A stretch of 5,854 bases of DNA, from positions 805,482-811,335 of the forward strand of contig CP070840.1 in assembly GCA_020342025.1 (NCBI GenBank). The letters run 5' to 3'. Position 1 is the first letter of the stretch. Each line of letters opens with the position of its first letter. The notes beneath the pieces were generated by a model. It was given only the letters and a program-made list of their open reading frames with translations. It made no database searches and had not been told where the DNA came from. Shown here in pieces: positions 5,220 through 5,854 of the stretch. This DNA is from Deltaproteobacteria bacterium. Lineage in GTDB: Bacteria > Desulfobacterota > DSM-4660 > Desulfatiglandales > HGW-15. The position numbers were made by a program, and so were the translations under genes.

Positions 5220-5248
5220 TTGACCCCACCCACTTTTTGCTTTATAAA
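5220..5248 (+). promoter_or_regulatory. probable sigma70-type promoter for the nucleotide cyclase gene
   Basis: TTGACC (5220-5225) and TATAAA (5243-5248) lie exactly 17 bases apart, each one base from consensus. Transcription would begin near 5255 and give a leader of about 178 nt before the ATG at 5433. Confidence 0.6.
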
Positions 5249-5329
5249 TCCTATTAAGTAATTCACTTCTCCTCAACCCTCCATGTCCCACAAAGAGAGG
5301 CTTCAGATGGAGAAACCCGTCAAAATGTG

Positions 5330-5383
5330 CCTACCTAACTCCTAACGGAGCGGGGCTGTTCTGGTAGGAGCATAAGTTCTCCT
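5330..5383 (+). promoter_or_regulatory. mutually exclusive hairpins in the cyclase leader
   Basis: CCTACC (5330-5335) pairs perfectly with GGTAGG (5363-5368), enclosing a small CTCC-TAAC-GGAG hairpin (5339-5350). Part of the same GGTAGG strand can instead join AGGAG (5366-5370) pairing with CTCCT (5379-5383). The two folds cannot coexist, which is the arrangement expected of an RNA switch or attenuator. It does not match a riboswitch class I recognise, and there is no U-run. Confidence 0.3.
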
Positions 5384-5432
5384 CCCAGATTCCTTACATC
5401 TGTTTCCTTTGATTTCATCGGAGGGCAGATCG

Positions 5433-5854
5433 ATGAAGTGCTCAAAATGCCAGTTTGATAATCCTGAAGCCGCCAAATTTTGTATAGAATGTGGTCGCCC
5501 GATGGAGTTTCATTGTCCCCAATGCGGGGCTATAACCCCGAGTACTGGAAAATTCTGCATGGAGTGTGGACATGACCTGTCCCCGACCTTTAAAGGGACC
5601 CCCAAAGACCTCTCTTTTGATGAGAAGCTAGACAAGATTCAACGATATCTTCCGAAAGGTCTCACTGAGAAAATCCTATCCCAAAGAGACAAGATCGAGG
5701 GTGAACGCAAGCAGGTCACGGTCATGTTCTGCGACATGGAAGGTTTCACACAATTTACCGAGAGACTCGGCCCTGAGGAAGCCTACGGCATCATGGACCA
5801 GATTTATGAACTCCTTATTCACAAAGTGCATGACTATGAGGGTACGGTCAATGA
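5433..5854 (+). CDS. class III adenylate/guanylate cyclase with N-terminal double zinc ribbon (3' end outside window)
   Basis: The first 140 codons are visible. The protein opens with two zinc-ribbon knuckle pairs: C-S-K-C (3-6) with C-I-E-C (17-20), and C-P-Q-C (28-31) with C-M-E-C (42-45). A linker follows with the Y-L-P-K-G-L-T-E-K-I motif (72-81) that commonly precedes these cyclase domains. The class III catalytic core then begins: Q-V-T-V-M-F-C-D-M-E-G-F-T (94-106), where Asp101 is the expected first metal-binding aspartate, and the next helix M-D-Q-I-Y-E-L-L. The frame is open at the edge, before the second metal aspartate, so activity cannot be judged. Proteins with this start often continue into an AAA-type ATPase and TPR repeats; that is family knowledge, not seen here. 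GGAGGG (5420-5425) lies seven bases before the ATG. It is cytoplasmic, with its own promoter upstream. Confidence 0.85.
   Translation, partial: MKCSKCQFDNPEAAKFCIECGRPMEFHCPQCGAITPSTGKFCMECGHDLSPTFKGTPKDLSFDEKLDKIQRYLPKGLTEKILSQRDKIEGERKQVTVMFCDMEGFTQFTERLGPEEAYGIMDQIYELLIHKVHDYEGTVN

Larger units (their letters stand above)
5005..5432. other. 428-bp non-coding stretch between cytochrome and cyclase genes
   Basis: I find no credible coding sequence. It holds the second copy of the 24-nt repeat (5124-5147), the inverted pair AGATTC/GAATCT around that copy (5113-5118 and 5133-5138), a sigma70-like promoter (5220-5248) and a leader with mutually exclusive hairpins (5330-5383). Confidence 0.6.

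Overview
The window reads as a chromosomal fragment of an anaerobic, probably sulfate-reducing or syntrophic, deltaproteobacterium (Desulfobacterota). This is inferred from the gene content: a DUF1638 protein, a diheme c-type cytochrome, a DsbD-type reductase, and above all UGA codons that look recoded as selenocysteine (Sec). No 16S or other phylogenetic marker is present, so the assignment is tentative.

Left part (1-2424, all minus strand, transcribed right to left). The first gene is a rhodanese domain fused in frame to a DsbD-type thiol/disulfide transporter with a C-terminal thioredoxin domain. Its frame runs unbroken from 2424 to 691 except for two UGA codons five codons apart. Both fall exactly on the two Cys positions of the rhodanese active loop (C-x-G-x-x-C becomes U-A-G-L-A-U). 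Conventional gene calling cuts it into a truncated rhodanese (stop at 2065) and a DsbD with a false GTG start at 2025. About 310 bases downstream lies a second gene with the same feature, a 105-residue thioredoxin-fold protein whose residue 16 is encoded by UGA. Its conventional call (62-313) loses the first 22 codons, including the strong ribosome binding site and the active site. All three UGAs are followed by hairpins with bacterial SECIS geometry. The start of a third gene is visible at 22-1. The left part is therefore best read as a Sec-dependent redox and sulfur-transfer module.

The 380-690 gap between the two selenoprotein genes holds no gene. It contains a highly palindromic element: an outer 11-bp stem, one long hairpin and two short hairpins, flanked by diverged CACAGAC-type inverted repeats.

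Middle part. A DUF1638 gene (2697-3464, plus) diverges from the rhodanese-DsbD gene across a 272-bp intergenic region. A small four-helix membrane protein (3656-3985, minus) follows.

Right part. A secreted diheme cytochrome c (4357-5004, plus) has a promoter-like sequence upstream and a pair of 24-nt direct repeats on either side. After a 428-bp non-coding stretch with a good sigma70-type promoter and a leader with competing hairpins, a class III nucleotide cyclase with a double zinc ribbon begins at 5433 and runs off the window.

The main result is the pair of overlooked selenoproteins. The double-Sec rhodanese-DsbD fusion, with its interlocked SECIS hairpins, is the strongest candidate for something not previously described.
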